This document shows positions 1-12,097 of a stretch of DNA of 64,000 nt, in pieces. Every line of letters begins with the position of its first letter. The first letter of the stretch is position 1. A program made the position numbers and the translations under genes. This DNA is from Lunularia cruciata. Lineage: Eukaryota > Streptophyta > Marchantiopsida > Lunulariales > Lunulariaceae. The notes under the pieces were generated by a model. The model saw only the letters and a list, made by a program, of their open reading frames with translations. It made no database searches and was not told the DNA's origin. The stretch is taken from NCBI GenBank assembly GCA_948567375.1, contig OX419760.1, positions 12,090,001 through 12,154,000 of the forward strand. Reading direction: 5' to 3'.

Positions 1-2
1 AG

Positions 3-3000
3 CGAATTGTCAGTTCTGTGCGATTCGCTCGCAATTCAGGGCAAACCATAGGTGTTAAGGGTGGAGCTAAGCCACGACTTTCGAGGAAATTAAAGTCAGA
101 GGAGAGGCCAGAAGATGACGGTGAGTACTTCCTTTTTGAACATGGGGTGGTAGCATCTTATTTTGAGATCTAAACTGTGAGGAATAGGAGACCTGGGTAA
201 TGTAAATTATCGTTGTCATCTGACTTTGTCGGTAAAACAAATTTGCGGCAAATTAGATCGAGGCTTGGAACTAAATTGCACTCGGAACTACTGTTTGGTA
301 CAGAGCAAGAAAGTGGGCACAGAATAGAATTCTGAGTATCCAATGCGGAGAGAAGACGACTAGTACATATTTGAATCTGGGAGTCGTAAACATTTTGCTG
401 GATAGGTTTTGACAAAAGTCATTCCCTGTGTCGTATTAGGTTGTTGGTAAATACTGCTCCGGATAAACTAGTGAGGTCATGCTAGCCGGCCGTTTCAAAT
501 CAAGCATGTATCGTTTGAAACCTCAGCTGGATAGATTATGGGATGCACTACGAGACTCACACTGTTCTGAAATTCAGATGAACGAACCAAAAGAAGGAGA
601 AAGAGAATAAGGCCTCGTCCAAGAGATGTTACTTTTAAAAGGGGTCTGAACTTCTCCGACAGTTCGGGGGTTGGTGTGGCCATCCCAGCCCCAGAACCGG
701 AAGTTGTAGCAGAAAAGGCACTATCCACAAGTGCCAAATTTCGGCAAATAGACCCTTCCCGGGAGCTCCTGCGTCAAATTGAGGAGAATGTATTCATCTC
801 AGCTCCTTTCCTGTTTCGTTGTCCCCGGCGCAATTTGTGGTTGTGATAGTTTGCTTTCCAAGTGACTGTAAAAGAACTCATTAGCGTTTTTGACTAAACC
901 ACTTGTACACATGTTCAGCTTCTGGGGCGCAGGCGTTTGGTGGAGTGGCGCAGAGCTGGTTTTGATCCAAAGAGGACGGCACCCCTGGATGACCTTCCAG
1001 AGTCGAAAGATAGACGGGCGCCCATTCAGGAGACTGTAGGTTTGTTTGCACTGCTGCAAGATTGTCGTAGTTAATGTAAAACCCCTCTGAAACCTTAAAT
1101 TTTCAGCAGAGGAATTGATAGAATCGCGAAGAGACACAAAGTTAACCGTTACTATTTATATAAGCCGTCTAGGAGTAAGTATACCAACATCTCACTGCAT
1201 ATGTAATGCGTTTCTTAGGCATTTAAGCAGAAGCTTACCTTTATAGCTGCTGCGAAGATAGCATCTTCTCTCCCTCCGGCACAGTATACGGAAATTGCAT
1301 TTGCAGGTATGTACACTGCACCGACCCTATTCATACTTTTTTGTGCCAACCCACTTGCACAGAGTTTCTTCCGTCCGAAATTTTCTGTCAGAAATTGCGT
1401 CGGAGTTGATTGAAGAATAAGAATGGCTACTTTCCTGGAGATTGTTACACCAGACTTGTGATCCCCTTCAACTTTGTGTCTTTACCCTCTTACACCTGCT
1501 CATCATCAAGTTGTGACATCTGAGTATTCCTTACAGATAACCGTTCTGGGTTGCCTTGCGTCTTGACTTCTCAGGACGATCGAATGTAGGGAAGTCTTCT
1601 CTTATCAATGCTCTAACAAGACAGTGGGGGGTTGCAAGAACCTCGGACAAACCTGGTCTAACTCAGGTCTGATTGTTGGAACACATATTACTTGTTGCTC
1701 TAGGATTTTCACAGGAGATATACAGGATCTCCGTAGTTGGCATAACTATGAGCGTTCTTTCTCTCTTCATAAATTGTAGCTCATAAGGACTGAAACTCTT
1801 TGTTCATTTGGCTGCAGTCAATAAACTTCTTCACGCTTGGGTCTCAGTTGTGTCTGGTAGACTTACCAGGATATGGGTTCGCCTTTGCTAAGTCACACAT
1901 CAAGGAGGAATGGGAAGAGTTGGTGAGGAACTGAAGCTGTGCCACAAACTAGACATATAAATTCTATTAGGTCAGCTTATTTGGCATTTCTTTGGTCGCT
2001 TATGCAATGGTCGATCAAATCGTGGATACTAGCACAACTACGAAGATGGGAGCATCTTTGGTAGCTTTCGGAACGGCTATCCACTGTCTCTCTTAAAACA
2101 AGTGCTCCTCGTTTCTGTTGGTGATAGTGAATGTATCTCTAAACGGTTATGACTCTCTGATCTCGCTCTGAAGGTCAAGGAGTACGTGACAACCAGATCC
2201 AGTTTAAAAAGGGTGTGTTTGCTAGTCGATGCTAAATGGGGTCTCAAACCTAGAGACGTAGAGTTACTCGAACTCATGGAAAGGTAATCACTCTGCTGAC
2301 ATCAGAAAATTCTACTCATCAAAAGAAGTGTGCCAATTTGCTCGAGCTTTTCTCTTATCTGTCTCCTGATTTCGTTGTTCGTACTATGAGAATATTGATC
2401 TGCTTGCTTTGACTTCGTTGTTTTTCTTTTTTCAGTTCTCGTACACGATATCAGATTATTCTTACCAAGACAGATGTCCTTCCTCCACTGGATCTTGCTC
2501 GCCGTGCTACTCAAGTTCTTCAGGTTTGTTTTCAAGCATCCAATTCTGTTTGCCCAGAAGAGTGCAATTTAAAATGCAGAGCCTCAATAGTGTTTACGTC
2601 CTGCACATTTCCGTTTTTGGTGTCCCCCACTCTAGTACGTCACACCTTCTTTTGCTTTATCACTTGTCTAACGCAACTACCCTCTTTGTTGCAGATCCTT
2701 AAGGACCATAAGTGCCTTGTACAACCGCTGGTAACGCCTAATTTTCCAACGTCCTTATGCTACATTACATCTGAAAATCTGATTTATTGCCTTGGTTTTA
2801 TTCCGCCACTAAAAGGACCTGTTCTCTATGTGCTGAATAGATGATGGTGAGCTCCAAAAGTGGAGCCGGGTTACCCATTTTTCGCGCCTCCCTTGCAAGG
2901 GTTGTTTCGGGTCAGGCTCGTAAGTTGACCGCTCCGAGATTCTGCAAGTTCTATGTCTAGTACCTGGACCTAATGGTCTCAATACTGGGGATGTTGTGTG

Positions 3001-3269
3001 CACGAGTGCATTTGCGGTAACTGCAGGATTGGGACTACAACTTATGGCTGCTGCTGTTGGGTATCTGCTAGCTTCTAAGGGGCAATACACACACACATTT
3101 TATTTTAATCTGGGGACTTCGGTCGGTCCAATTGCTAGAATGCTTGTACTGCAAAGAAAATACACGAGGTGTGTCAGGTTGTGAACACGACTTCTGTCGT
3201 AGGCTTACTTGATCTTCCCCTTGCCGTTTGTGTTTTGCCACAGGACTTGTGCAAGATCCGAACCTGTAG
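3..3269 (+). CDS. EngB/YihA-type GTP-binding protein, organellar (5' end outside window)
   Basis: TRAFAC-class GTPase of the EngB (YihA/YsxC) family, whose members act in organellar or bacterial large-ribosomal-subunit assembly. Exons join in frame: 3-120, 578-789, 919-1035, 1231-1306, 1575-1666, 1818-1922, 2174-2283, 2436-2523, 2695-2730, 2841-2919 and 3244-3269, all with GT-AG introns. G1 is [10 protein letters not shown]2 lies in [10 protein letters not shown]3 is DLPGYGF, G4 is LTKTD and G5 is VSSKSGAG. The N-terminal exons are basic and low in complexity, as in the longer plant homologues with a transit peptide. About 352 residues are visible; the initiator is upstream of the window. The 3' end is ambiguous: a GTAAGT donor at 2920 joins a good acceptor before 3244 and gives a stop at 3267-3269. 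Reading through instead gives a stop at 2958-2960. Family identity is very secure; the last exon is not. Confidence 0.9.
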
Positions 3270-5204
3270 ACCAAACCATCAGTGGACGACCATTCCAGCA
3301 ATTTGTGGACAACTGCAGCCAAGCAAGGTCACACTCACTTCATGTAGTGTTTTTGTGCCGGTTCATTCACACCACGCATTCTCACTCTCATTCTTCGTTC
3401 ATTCCTTCGTTTCTACCTCCAGAGACAAGAACTTTGTCATGTCATAGAGATAACTGATGTTAAATAGAAGTATATGCTGCGCATGGGTTGTGGTCGAAAA
3501 AAGCGGATGGGTCACCTGTATGATTCTCTGGGATATCTCTGTTGCGAACCTCTTGAAAGAGGGTGACGTTCGCCGCATGTTGAACAAGAAATAAGTGAAG
3601 TCTGTCGAGCATCTTAAAGGTTGCAGTAGTGACGAAGTTGCGGTAAATACGCAAACAAGCTGGGGGCCATGGGACTGAGAAGATCTCGTTATCATCTTTT
3701 CTGTTATCATTTTAAAACCAGAGGTTATTGAGCATACTCGCTAACTTGAAGTCATCTGTCTGAAACCATTAAAGGGGGACGTATAAGATCGCTCGCGGAC
3801 AAGCTATGAGGATGTATCGTTGCCAAGGAAATGTGCGGTAAGTTTTAGGTATTGCAGTTGCAGGGCAATTGCCTTAATGATGAATTACCTGCACAAAAAT
3901 GTGACCGGGAGACTCCGTTGAAAATAGGGGACGCGATTCGCCGTGAGAGGACTTCCAGTTCCATCTCCATCATGGTCACTAAATTTCGTGGCTAGATGAT
4001 GAATTGTCAGCTCAAATTCCCAAGTGGTACCAGCCCCTACCTTACAGGAAAGAATTTGTCTTCACACTTAGACAAAGAATTTATCGAATTTATGGGCTCT
4101 TGTCACAGTCCCAAATAACTACATATTCCGTTTGTAGGTTCTGTTTTCACTACTCAATGTGCTCGTCAAGAGAGTTAGGTACGGCTCCTATGTCCACGAA
4201 GGCACTCGATATCTAATCTTCACATGCCAGTCAAACAGTTTTGTCATATTCTGTAAAGGTATGAAAAAACATAGCATCGTAATTCTTCTAAGGATGTACA
4301 ATTCTCACAGCCCTATCAAGATTACAGCGTATGCCAATCAGTGAGGGCATTTCAATTGAAGTTTTTTGTCGGAAACGATTATCCTACAAGACGATTCACT
4401 TTTTATGGTGCAAGAATTCAGTTTCGGTCATCGACTATCTACATTATATGCGCTAATGTCGACGTACCGGATGTACCCCGTCGATCGGCACTCCGAATTA
4501 GTGCTGACGTATCCACGATCTGTGAATGAATTTTCACTAGACGCATGTGGGTAATAGCAACTTATCATGTTCTTGAAGAAAATCGAAAGAGCAAAAAACT
4601 CTTACCCGCAACACTTCAATACCATTCCTTGAGAACGAACCAGTCAAACACGACTGTTCCAAAATTCACTCTGATTTGCAGTTCTTTCTAGAATTCACAA
4701 TCACATCGCCAGTACTGGCAACAGTGAGAAGACTTCTTACTTCATAAGTTTTGTCGAACTGCATTAATGCCCGTGAGTCTGGTACAAAGTTGTCGGAAGG
4801 ACAAAGTCTCTGACGCATAGCATGGCGTCTTGAGCACATCCTAAGTTGCTGGCGATGTCGGCCTGAAGTGTTGGAGTACAGTATCGGAGTCTTGGATCCA
4901 AACTTCCGCATCTCGATGAGCTGGAAGACACCGAGAGTACTGCAGTAGAATGTGTTACCTTCCACGTACAAGTTTTCATACAGGTACATATGATGAGATA
5001 AAGCGGGAGCTAAAGCACTCCACTGTCCTTGGAGTCCGAATGTGGTCCGACAAAATCATGATTGATGGTAGCATTGCATCAATGGAGAGAATTCTTGAGG
5101 GGAAACTGTTCATTACATAGATAATGATAATGGTATATCCATATCTTGCAATAAGATTAAGGCTTTGTTGCCTTTCAAATGAGAGAAAAGTGCGACCTTG
5201 TAGA
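3270..5204. other. No assigned gene; downstream flank of the EngB gene
   Basis: I recognise no protein here. The first part is probably 3' UTR of the GTPase gene. On the minus strand 4985-4745 is open for about 80 codons and ends at a plausible donor (GAA|GTAAGA), so a fragment of an unidentified exon is possible, but I could not match it to a family. Confidence 0.4.
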
Positions 5205-6205
5205 AAACATGAAGGAGGGGAAGACACCATCAAGCCCGTACAAGGGTGAGATAAATAGGGTAGGTATGAGAAATTTGCACTGCTGCACCTAAGATATCCG
5301 AGCTATGCAAGTCATACAATCTACAAGCAACTACAGGATCCAAAGAAGCACCACGTAGTGTAATTGCTCTCATATGGATTGCACCAGCCACTGCCCTCTA
5401 TAGAGCAATGGATACACACTGTCCAAAATACGTTAGAAAGTATGAGAGTGAGAATGGTACCTCCTAGCGCCCAACATGATAAACTCTTGTGCACTCCCTA
5501 ACAAATGTGTCGAACACATGTCCATAGCTCCATATAACTCCAAGGCTAGAGGAACAAAGAGGTGACCTTGTTGCATACCCCTATACTTGGAGACCTTACA
5601 AGCTGCTGCTGCACCCGCCGCCCATCCAAGGGGATGGGTAATCATTCCCTCCAAAACTCTATCATGCGTAGGGTCAATAACCAACAATATCCACTACTGT
5701 CACCTGATCATCTCGGACCAAGTATAAGTTTGCCTTGACATGCGTCGTCTGCAAAGCATACAAACGCTCTCCCCAAGCCAAGTATCCACTCTCTTGTGCC
5801 GTAGCAAACACTATATCCCTAATAGCATCATGGGTAGCTATCCTTTGTTCTCCAAAAGGACACCGTGTCATATGGACCGTTGTTGCATCTAGTGTAGAAC
5901 CACACTCACAAGTGAGTAATGAAGATGCAAATGAGTGGGCCAAACCTAGGCAAAACCTCATTGTTATAGGGAAAGTAGTTAGTGCGAGTCAGAATGCCCT
6001 AATGCACGGTCAAGCTGGGATCCAAGAGCCTGCACCCTTGCTAGAGCAAGAGCAAAGATGTGCTCTACTAGCCTAAGGAATGGACGAGTCAACTAAGAGA
6101 GAATGTAGCATATGCTGACATTGTTGCTCCATCAAGGAAGACTATTATCCTCTAGTCCAATCTAACAATAGTGAAGCCAAAGAAGGAAAGTCTTCCCATA
6201 CCTAT
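5205..6205 (-). pseudogene. Non-LTR retroelement LINE A, 3' part: zinc finger and restriction-like endonuclease
   Basis: The minus-strand C-terminal half of a non-LTR retroelement protein. 5961-5674 encodes a cysteine/histidine cluster (CECG...H...C, then RIATHDAIRD), typical of the zinc finger that follows the RT. 5687-5433 continues with the conserved run of the C-terminal endonuclease: DP-T, AAGAAAACKVSKYRGM and HLFVPLALELYG. The same order recurs at 39164-38437 in LINE B, which confirms a repeat family. Frames change between segments, so this copy is dead. Its 3' boundary near 5205 is set by where similarity to LINE B (38275) ends; I saw no poly-A tail. The upstream part of the same element resumes at 9336. 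Confidence 0.75.
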
Positions 6206-6377
6206 TGTCGTCAAGGAAAATGATTCATGGTTATCATTGGTGCCATTTGGTGAGCTCAAGAGTTTCCCTTTATGTTACATAAGATCGAGAGTCTCTTTTA
6301 ATTTTTTTCATGAGCTCGGAGTTAAATTTGTGTTATGCCATCTCGTGACTTTTGTTATGTTCCTGGAGTCCTGGAGG

Positions 6378-6494
6378 TATTTTATTTGATGCATTTGAGC
6401 AAAAGAGTCCCGGGGATATTTTATTTGATGCATTTGAGCAAAAGAGTCACGAGGATATTTTATTTGATGCATTTGAGCAAAAGAGTTTGGGGAG
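6378..6494. repeat. Tandem repeat, 39 bp x 3
   Basis: Three copies of a 39-bp unit starting TATTTTATTTGATGCATTTG at 6378, 6417 and 6456, differing at only a few positions. Because 39 is a multiple of three, they also give a spurious 13-residue repeat on the minus strand. Confidence 0.95.
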
Positions 6495-6689
6495 TATCTC
6501 ATGTTTAGGAGTAAAAAAGTGAAGAGAAGAGGAGTGTAAGGCCCTTATGAGGACTGCTGTAAAAGAGGATTTGGCAAGAGATTGCATGGAGAGTGGATAG
6601 GAGAAGGAAGGCTTTCTCATGAAGGAGGGTTGTAGGGTTTTGGACAGTATAGGGGTAGAGAACTTCCCACATGAAGGGGGGTTGTGAGT

Positions 6690-7095
6690 GTTGAGAGGAG
6701 AGGGAGAATTTCCCAAGGAGGGTTTGTAGTAGTCTGGACACGCAGAGGAAAAATTTTGAGTGTAAGGAGAGGCTGGGCAGGAGAGTAGATTTTTTCAAAA
6801 AGTTAAGGGTTGTTGAACTCACAAAAGTGCTGCTGGCAGAGGAGACATCTTTCGAAAGTATAGGGTTGATGTGAGTGTTGACATGAGAGGGAGAATTTCC
6901 CAGTGAGGGTTTGCAGTAGACTGGACAGGCAGAGGAGAAATTTTGAATGTAAGGAGAGGCTGGGTAGGAGAGGAGATTTTTTCAAAAAGTTAAGGGTTGT
7001 TGAACTCATGGAAGTGCTATTGGGCAAAGGAGACATCTTTCAAAAGTAGAGGGCTGTTGTGAGTGCTGACAGGGAGGGAGAAATTTCCCAATGAG
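6690..7095. repeat. Degenerate tandem repeat, about 185 bp, roughly 2.3 copies
   Basis: The anchor GAGGGAGAATTTCCCA recurs at about 6700, 6887 and 7073. The intervening text (a TTTTTTCAAAAAGTTAAGGG block, then GGAGACATCTTTC) repeats in order, giving a period of about 185-187 bp. The plus strand is purine-rich throughout. Confidence 0.85.
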
Positions 7096-7766
7096 GGGTT
7101 TGCAGAAGTGCTGGTGCATAAGAGAGCAATTTCAAATGTAGGGTTTTGGCTGTGGAGAGTTTTTCTATGAAGAAGTCACAGATAAGTAAAATTTTGAATG
7201 AAGGTTGCAGAAGAGAGGGGTTTTTTTTTCTCATAGGATGTGGTTGAGTGGAGGGAAGGCAGGAAGGGTTTTCTCACAAAGGGTTTTGAGAAGGTTGGGA
7301 TAGAAGGAAGACTGGATTTTTTGCAGGATGTGCTGAAGGGGGTGAAATGTAGAAGCCTTCCCGAAGGAAAGTGACAAAGGAGAACAGAAGGAGTTTGTAG
7401 TGTTTGCTGAATTGTTGCCAAGGGAGAATTTCACAAAGTGAGAGCAAGAGAATGAGTGAGTTTTTGAATGTGACCAAGTGTGGTAAGGGCTTGAGAGGTT
7501 TCTTGAAGGAAGTGTGAAGCCATATGCAGAGGCTAAAAACTTAGACAAAGAGAATGGATTTTGAATGTAAAAAGTTGAGAGAGCTAGATAGAGGGAAGAA
7601 AATTTTTGAATGAGGGTTGCTGCTGTGAGAGGACAAGGAAGTGAATATTTGAAAGGATGAGGGTTTTGCTGCTGAGAGAGAGCTAGACAGAGGGAAGAGA
7701 ATTTTAGAAAGAATGATGGTTTGCTGCTGAGAGAGAGGCTGATAGAGAGAAATTTTGAATGTAGAG

Positions 7767-8015
7767 AGGGTTGAGCTTGATTTGTGACAGGCTAGGAGGG
7801 AGATGTGAGAGTGATTTTTGCAGGAGGGTTTTGCACTAGACAGAAAGAGAAGAAAGGAAGGAGTTTGAGGGCTGAGCTTAATTTGTGACAGGCCAGGAAG
7901 GAGATGTGAGAGTGATTTTTGTAGGAGGGTTTTGCCTTGGATAGAAAGAGAAGAAAGGAAGGAGTTCAAGGGCTGAGCTTGATCTGTGATAGGCCAAGAA
8001 GGAGAGTACAGGGGC
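7767..8015. repeat. Tandem repeat, 101 bp, about 2.4 copies
   Basis: GAGCTTGATTTGTGACAGGC-like starts occur at 7773, 7874 and 7975, exactly 101 bp apart. The body (GATGTGAGAGTGATTTTTG, then AGAAAGAGAAGAAAGGAAGG) is almost identical between copies 1 and 2; copy 3 diverges after about 35 bp. Confidence 0.93.
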
Positions 8016-9335
8016 AGGGAAAATTTTGAATGAAAGAGTGAGAGGAGGACAGAGAACTTCCCACAGGAAGGGCTGAGTGTAGGAGTGGGAAAAATTCTGG
8101 GTAGGAAAGGAAGATTTTGAATGTAAGAGTGCAGCAGACCAGTGGTAAGCCTGTGACAAAGGAGGACTTTTTTGAATATAGGAGTGCAAGGGGTAGGTGC
8201 TTGAACAAAGAAGAGAACTCTTGAGTGTGGGACTTGAGAGAAGTGCATGCATTAGAGGTGGGAATTTGAAATGTGAAGTTGGTTGTGCAATCTATGAAGG
8301 AGGGGGAGGGAGCTAGAAAGAGAGGATTGGAAATGCAAAATCTGTCTATGAGAACTATGACAAACTAAGGAAGACTTAGAGAAGAGATAGGAACTTTGAA
8401 CATGAAGGCTGGAGACACTGGACTACAGGGAGGATTTTCAAAAGTGGAGACTTGAACAAGAAGACAACATAGTGAATGTTGTGCTTCGAGAGATATGTGA
8501 CTGATGTGACTAGGCAAAACGGTGACAAGGTGTGTAATTGAGGATCTACTTGCCTGTGCCAAGACTTAAGAGTGCTAAAGCAGAATTATGACCTGAGTGA
8601 ATGTTGTGCTTCAGAGATTTGTGACTGCTATGATGAATTAAAATAGTGATCAGAGTGAATGTTGTGCTTTGAGAGATCTATGACTGCCTATAACCAAGCA
8701 GAAGAGTGACAACGTGTATGTGAAGTGCCTCAACTAAGCTGGTGATCTATTGCATAGCTTGGTGCAGATGCTGTTTAGATTAAAACTGTCTGGCTTGTCC
8801 AAACCCGTGAATTCCACAAATGAAATTCCGATGAATGATAAATCTGGATCGAATGTATGTTTTGAGTTGCAACTAGTGTTGAGAGAAGACTCCATTTCTG
8901 GATCTCTTAGCTTGGTCTAGGTGAATGGTCTAGATCATTGATCCAGGTGCAGGGTTTAAGTCCAGATAGGTCACTCTCTGTCATCCCTTTAGAAACCACT
9001 TGGTGCAGCTCTATGAAATGCTAGATCCAAATCCATAGCCGAACTGAAAAAGAGCTAGAATATAAGACCAGACAAAAGTAGGAACCAATATAAACAATCC
9101 CTGCATGACATGACAAGTTCTATGAAGGTCAAGGATAAACACAAAACCTATAGGGAGAGCTAACCTTAGGAACAATTGAAACAACATGTTCTAGCAAAAA
9201 AAGGACTTCCAATACTCCAGGGAAGAAAGAGAGTGTCATACTATGGGAAACCTCAAAGTAGTGACAATAGAAACAAACTGAGCATGAGCAGCCATTTTCT
9301 TGGCGCACTCTCAAGACTAAACAATCCCCACGACA

Positions 9336-11200
9336 TTGTGAGGATAGACTATTTCTTGTCTACCACAATAACATGTAGAGAGAAAAGGATCCCTCCTCCA
9401 CTTGTCACATAAGTCTCCAAAATTGGCCTATCAACAACCACAAAATGAGAGGAAAGTAGGAGTGCCAAGAGAGCCCAACTACCCAAATATGCTATAAGTG
9501 TCATCTCCTCCATAGAAAGCAAACCAACCCCTCCACACAAGATTGGTAGAGATGTCTGTCTACGTGCCAAATCCCTTGTCACACACTCAAATGTCTTTGG
9601 TCCAATAATATCACCAAAGACTCCCATAAATCCTACTATCAAAGGCTCTCAAATGTGATAGGACGTTCAAGGAAGGGGAACTATATGGAGGAGGTAAATT
9701 AGTCAATGAGCAATACTAGAAGAGAGTACACCAAATGCCACCTATGGATCTTCTAGTTAAGGAAGGCCATCCACATGGAGAATATCCTCTACAAAGGAAG
9801 CATCTAAGAAGCATATGACAAAATCCTTGGATCCTCCTGGCACTCCAAGAACACGTAGTCTATCTATAGATGTGATACGCTCCTCTAGAAGCTCAAGGTG
9901 GGGAGGGATACCTAAAGGGGCCCATGCCTTGCACTTTGACACCTTGACTCTCAAGCCTACTAGATGTAGCTTGATAATCAAGTGGTCAAATTCCTACCTA
10001 ATCTCATCTATAGGGCCCATGATGTGTGTATTATCTACCAAGGGAGGAAATACACAACCTAGCATGGCCAACGTAGTATATAAGAGAGCTCTAAAGTGAG
10101 CCATGGCAAATAAGAGTCCTCCTAAAGGATCTCCTTGATGTGTACCAACAATTGACTCCAAGACGGTGATTCCCTCTTGTGAACAATTATGTTGGTAGTA
10201 AAGGGAAGCAAGAGAGCCATAAGACTGCACAAAAGGAATAAGACTTGCCAAGGATCCACCAACTTCCTTAAGCTCTTTAAAGATGGATGCTCATGAGATG
10301 CTATTAAAAGCATTCTCAACATCCACCTGTAGGACAACCCACTTTGGATGAATATCTAGGAGTGCCCTAATGCCTAGAGATATAGCCTCACATCCTCCAA
10401 GTGTAACTACTCTAAACTGATATGAACTGAGGTATTGTCGGAAGTGAGAAAAATTTTGAAGGACAATGGTGTGGCTGACCAAATGCAAAAATATCTCTCC
10501 AATTGTAATCAGTCTAATACTCTCCATGTCCTTCTCCATCATGAGAAGTCAACTAGCACCTAACACTCAACTAACAAACATAGGAATGTCTCCTCTCTCT
10601 ACTATTGTAGCCACTTGAAACAACTCAATAAAACCACTAGAAGGATCATCTACCTAAAAGCAATCTCTAAGATGCTCATATACCATCCTTAACAAGCCTT
10701 TTGAGGAAAAGCAAGGGGCAATGCCCAATGCTTTTGCAAAAATTGACCTATCAAGAGATAAAGGTTACTTAGGTTGATAATCTAAGATCTTTAGTGGTAA
10801 TACTTTTCTTATTATAGGATGTAGTGAGCGTAGGGAAAAGATAATCTCATTTGTAAGACTAGCCATAAACAAAGGGTGTAGCGGCCATGCTTCTCTACTA
10901 AACTCTCCCGCTTGACCCAATGTCCTACACTATCATAATTGAGTGGACTCTATGGTATCATGTAGCAAAACCTATCTACTAAAATGTGCAGCCCTAACAA
11001 TCTCCAATCCCTCACGCAAAATTGACAAAATCTAATAGCCACCTCTCTATATCTCGCACATCCCCCTCTAGCATAATGAAGACACTATCAAAGGAGTAAG
11101 AGAATAGGAACCATTCTAACTTGCCCAAGGGATCACATACCAATGATCAAGTGATAGGCAAAAAGCATATCAAGCCTCATCATGGAGTATACAAGGTGGT
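9336..11200 (-). pseudogene. Non-LTR retroelement LINE A, reverse transcriptase region
   Basis: The minus strand encodes a broken RT. 10542-10291 contains GGCEAISLGIRALLDIHP and VLQVDVENAFNSIS (palm motif A). 10251-9994 contains GTHQGDPLGGLLFA (motif B) and then LVDNTHIMGP, where the usual catalytic DD is DN. 9981-9757 gives the downstream KC-aWaPlGiPP and LGVPGGSKDFV conserved in this RT lineage. Frame breaks separate the pieces. The domain order RT, then zinc finger, then restriction-like endonuclease (5961-5433) marks an element of the R2-like type rather than an APE-type LINE. It is interrupted at 11200 by E2; its 5' portion continues at 34600. Confidence 0.82.
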
Positions 11201-11210
11201 TGTAATACCA

Positions 11211-11520
11211 ATAACTAGAGACATGATCTAGAGATGAAATTTGGTTTGGTGACATCTGGGAGGATATTATACATGATGGACTAAGTAGATCAGAAAGAGG
11301 TATCACTGAAAGAGTACTTCTACTAGTAGACCAAAATCGAAACATGGTTGAAGACTTTAGAATCAATAGCTAGACACATGATCTAGATATGAAATTTGGT
11401 TTGGTAACATCTAGGAGGATTTTATACATGATGGACTAAGTAGATTAGACAGGAGTATCATCAAAAGAGTACTTTTACTAATAGAGCAAAAACCAAAATA
11501 GGCTTGAAAACTTCATGAGG
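11211..11520 (+). repeat. Tandem duplication in the LTR U3 region, period about 154 bp
   Basis: The block ATAACTAGAGACATGATCTA at 11211 recurs as ATAGCTAGACACATGATCTA at 11365, and the following text (GAAATTTGGTTTGG, TACATGATGGACTAAGTAGA, AGAGTACTT) repeats in the same order. The same duplication is present in the E2 3' LTR and in both E1 LTRs, so it is a family feature; it may be an enhancer array. Confidence 0.85.
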
Positions 11521-11857
11521 TAATTTCAAAGGCCTAAATGGATGAATTAGGCCTCAAAAATGTGCAGACTCCCCCCCCCCCCCCCCCCAAATGGAAGAAA
11601 GGCTGGCCTTCCCTCTCCCTTGGTTTGTCTCACCAAGAGCTTTCCAATAGTACCTCACCCACATGATTTTGAGATTCCTACAAGAAGATTCCTTAGAAGA
11701 TTCCATCCAATCAAAAGCCTATTTGACCAACCAAATAGGACCAAGACCAACATGTCACCTATCCAAGCAAGTAATCTAAGGGTGGAGCTTGTTGACAAGT
11801 CACCTATCCATGTACCTAATCTTATGGTGGAGCTTCCTTGGAAGAGATCTTCCTTGG

Positions 11858-11870
11858 CTATATAATAAAG
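11858..11870 (+). promoter_or_regulatory. LTR TATA box / polyadenylation signal
   Basis: CTATATAATAAAG lies about 90 bp before the LTR end and is conserved in every LTR of the family (E1, E2 and E4). It contains both a TATA-like core and AATAAA, so transcription start and poly-A signal probably overlap here. Confidence 0.6.
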
Positions 11871-11959
11871 AGAAGGTGCTCCTTTGGGGCATCAAAGGAT
11901 TGAGTGTGAAGTCTATGTTTTCTCTCTTGAAGAGTTATTGTGTCCTTGGAGTATTACAA

Positions 11960-11970
11960 TGGTATCATAG
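11960..11970 (+). other. E2 primer-binding site (initiator tRNA-Met type)
   Basis: TGGTATCATAG begins one base after the LTR end and resembles the TGGTATCAGAGC complement of the plant initiator tRNA-Met 3' end. Confidence 0.85.
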
Positions 11971-12097
11971 CAAGTGTTTTAATCCAAGAGATTGGATCAC
12001 CTTTCTTAGAAGAGCACAAGCTATTGAAATTGAACAATTCGAGGTGGAGAACATAGTGCAATTTCTAGACTTAGAAGGGCTTTAGAGAGCGGATGGG

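Larger units (their letters stand above)
6206..9335. mobile_element. 3.1-kb non-coding insertion inside LINE A, ends TGTCGT...ACGACA
   Basis: Aligning LINE A with LINE B shows that 6206-9335 is absent from LINE B between 'cctat' and 'gaggata'-like sequence, so it is an insertion. It begins TGTCGT and ends ACGACA, a 6-bp terminal inverted repeat with TG/CA ends. I found no clear target duplication and no long terminal repeats. There is no recognisable protein: the minus-strand open frames at 6300-8560 are Ser/Leu/Pro-rich and reflect a strongly purine-rich plus strand. Most of it consists of three tandem-repeat arrays (6378, about 6690, 7767). It could be a non-autonomous LTR-type element or another cargo-less transposon; the class is undetermined. 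Confidence 0.55.
11201..11958 (+). repeat. E2 5' LTR
   Basis: Starts TGTAATACCA and ends GTATTACA; matches 33834-34599 and, reverse-complemented, the E1 LTRs. It carries an 18-base C run at 11571-11588; other LTR copies of the family have shorter C runs at this position. Confidence 0.93.

Noticed and set aside
6378-6494. CRISPR-like array
   Set aside because: Units are contiguous without spacers, and the DNA is a plant nuclear repeat.
7541-8248. 235-codon open frame on the minus strand
   Set aside because: It is Ser/Leu/Pro-rich low complexity produced by the purine-rich opposite strand and overlaps a 101-bp tandem repeat; other minus frames in this stretch look the same.
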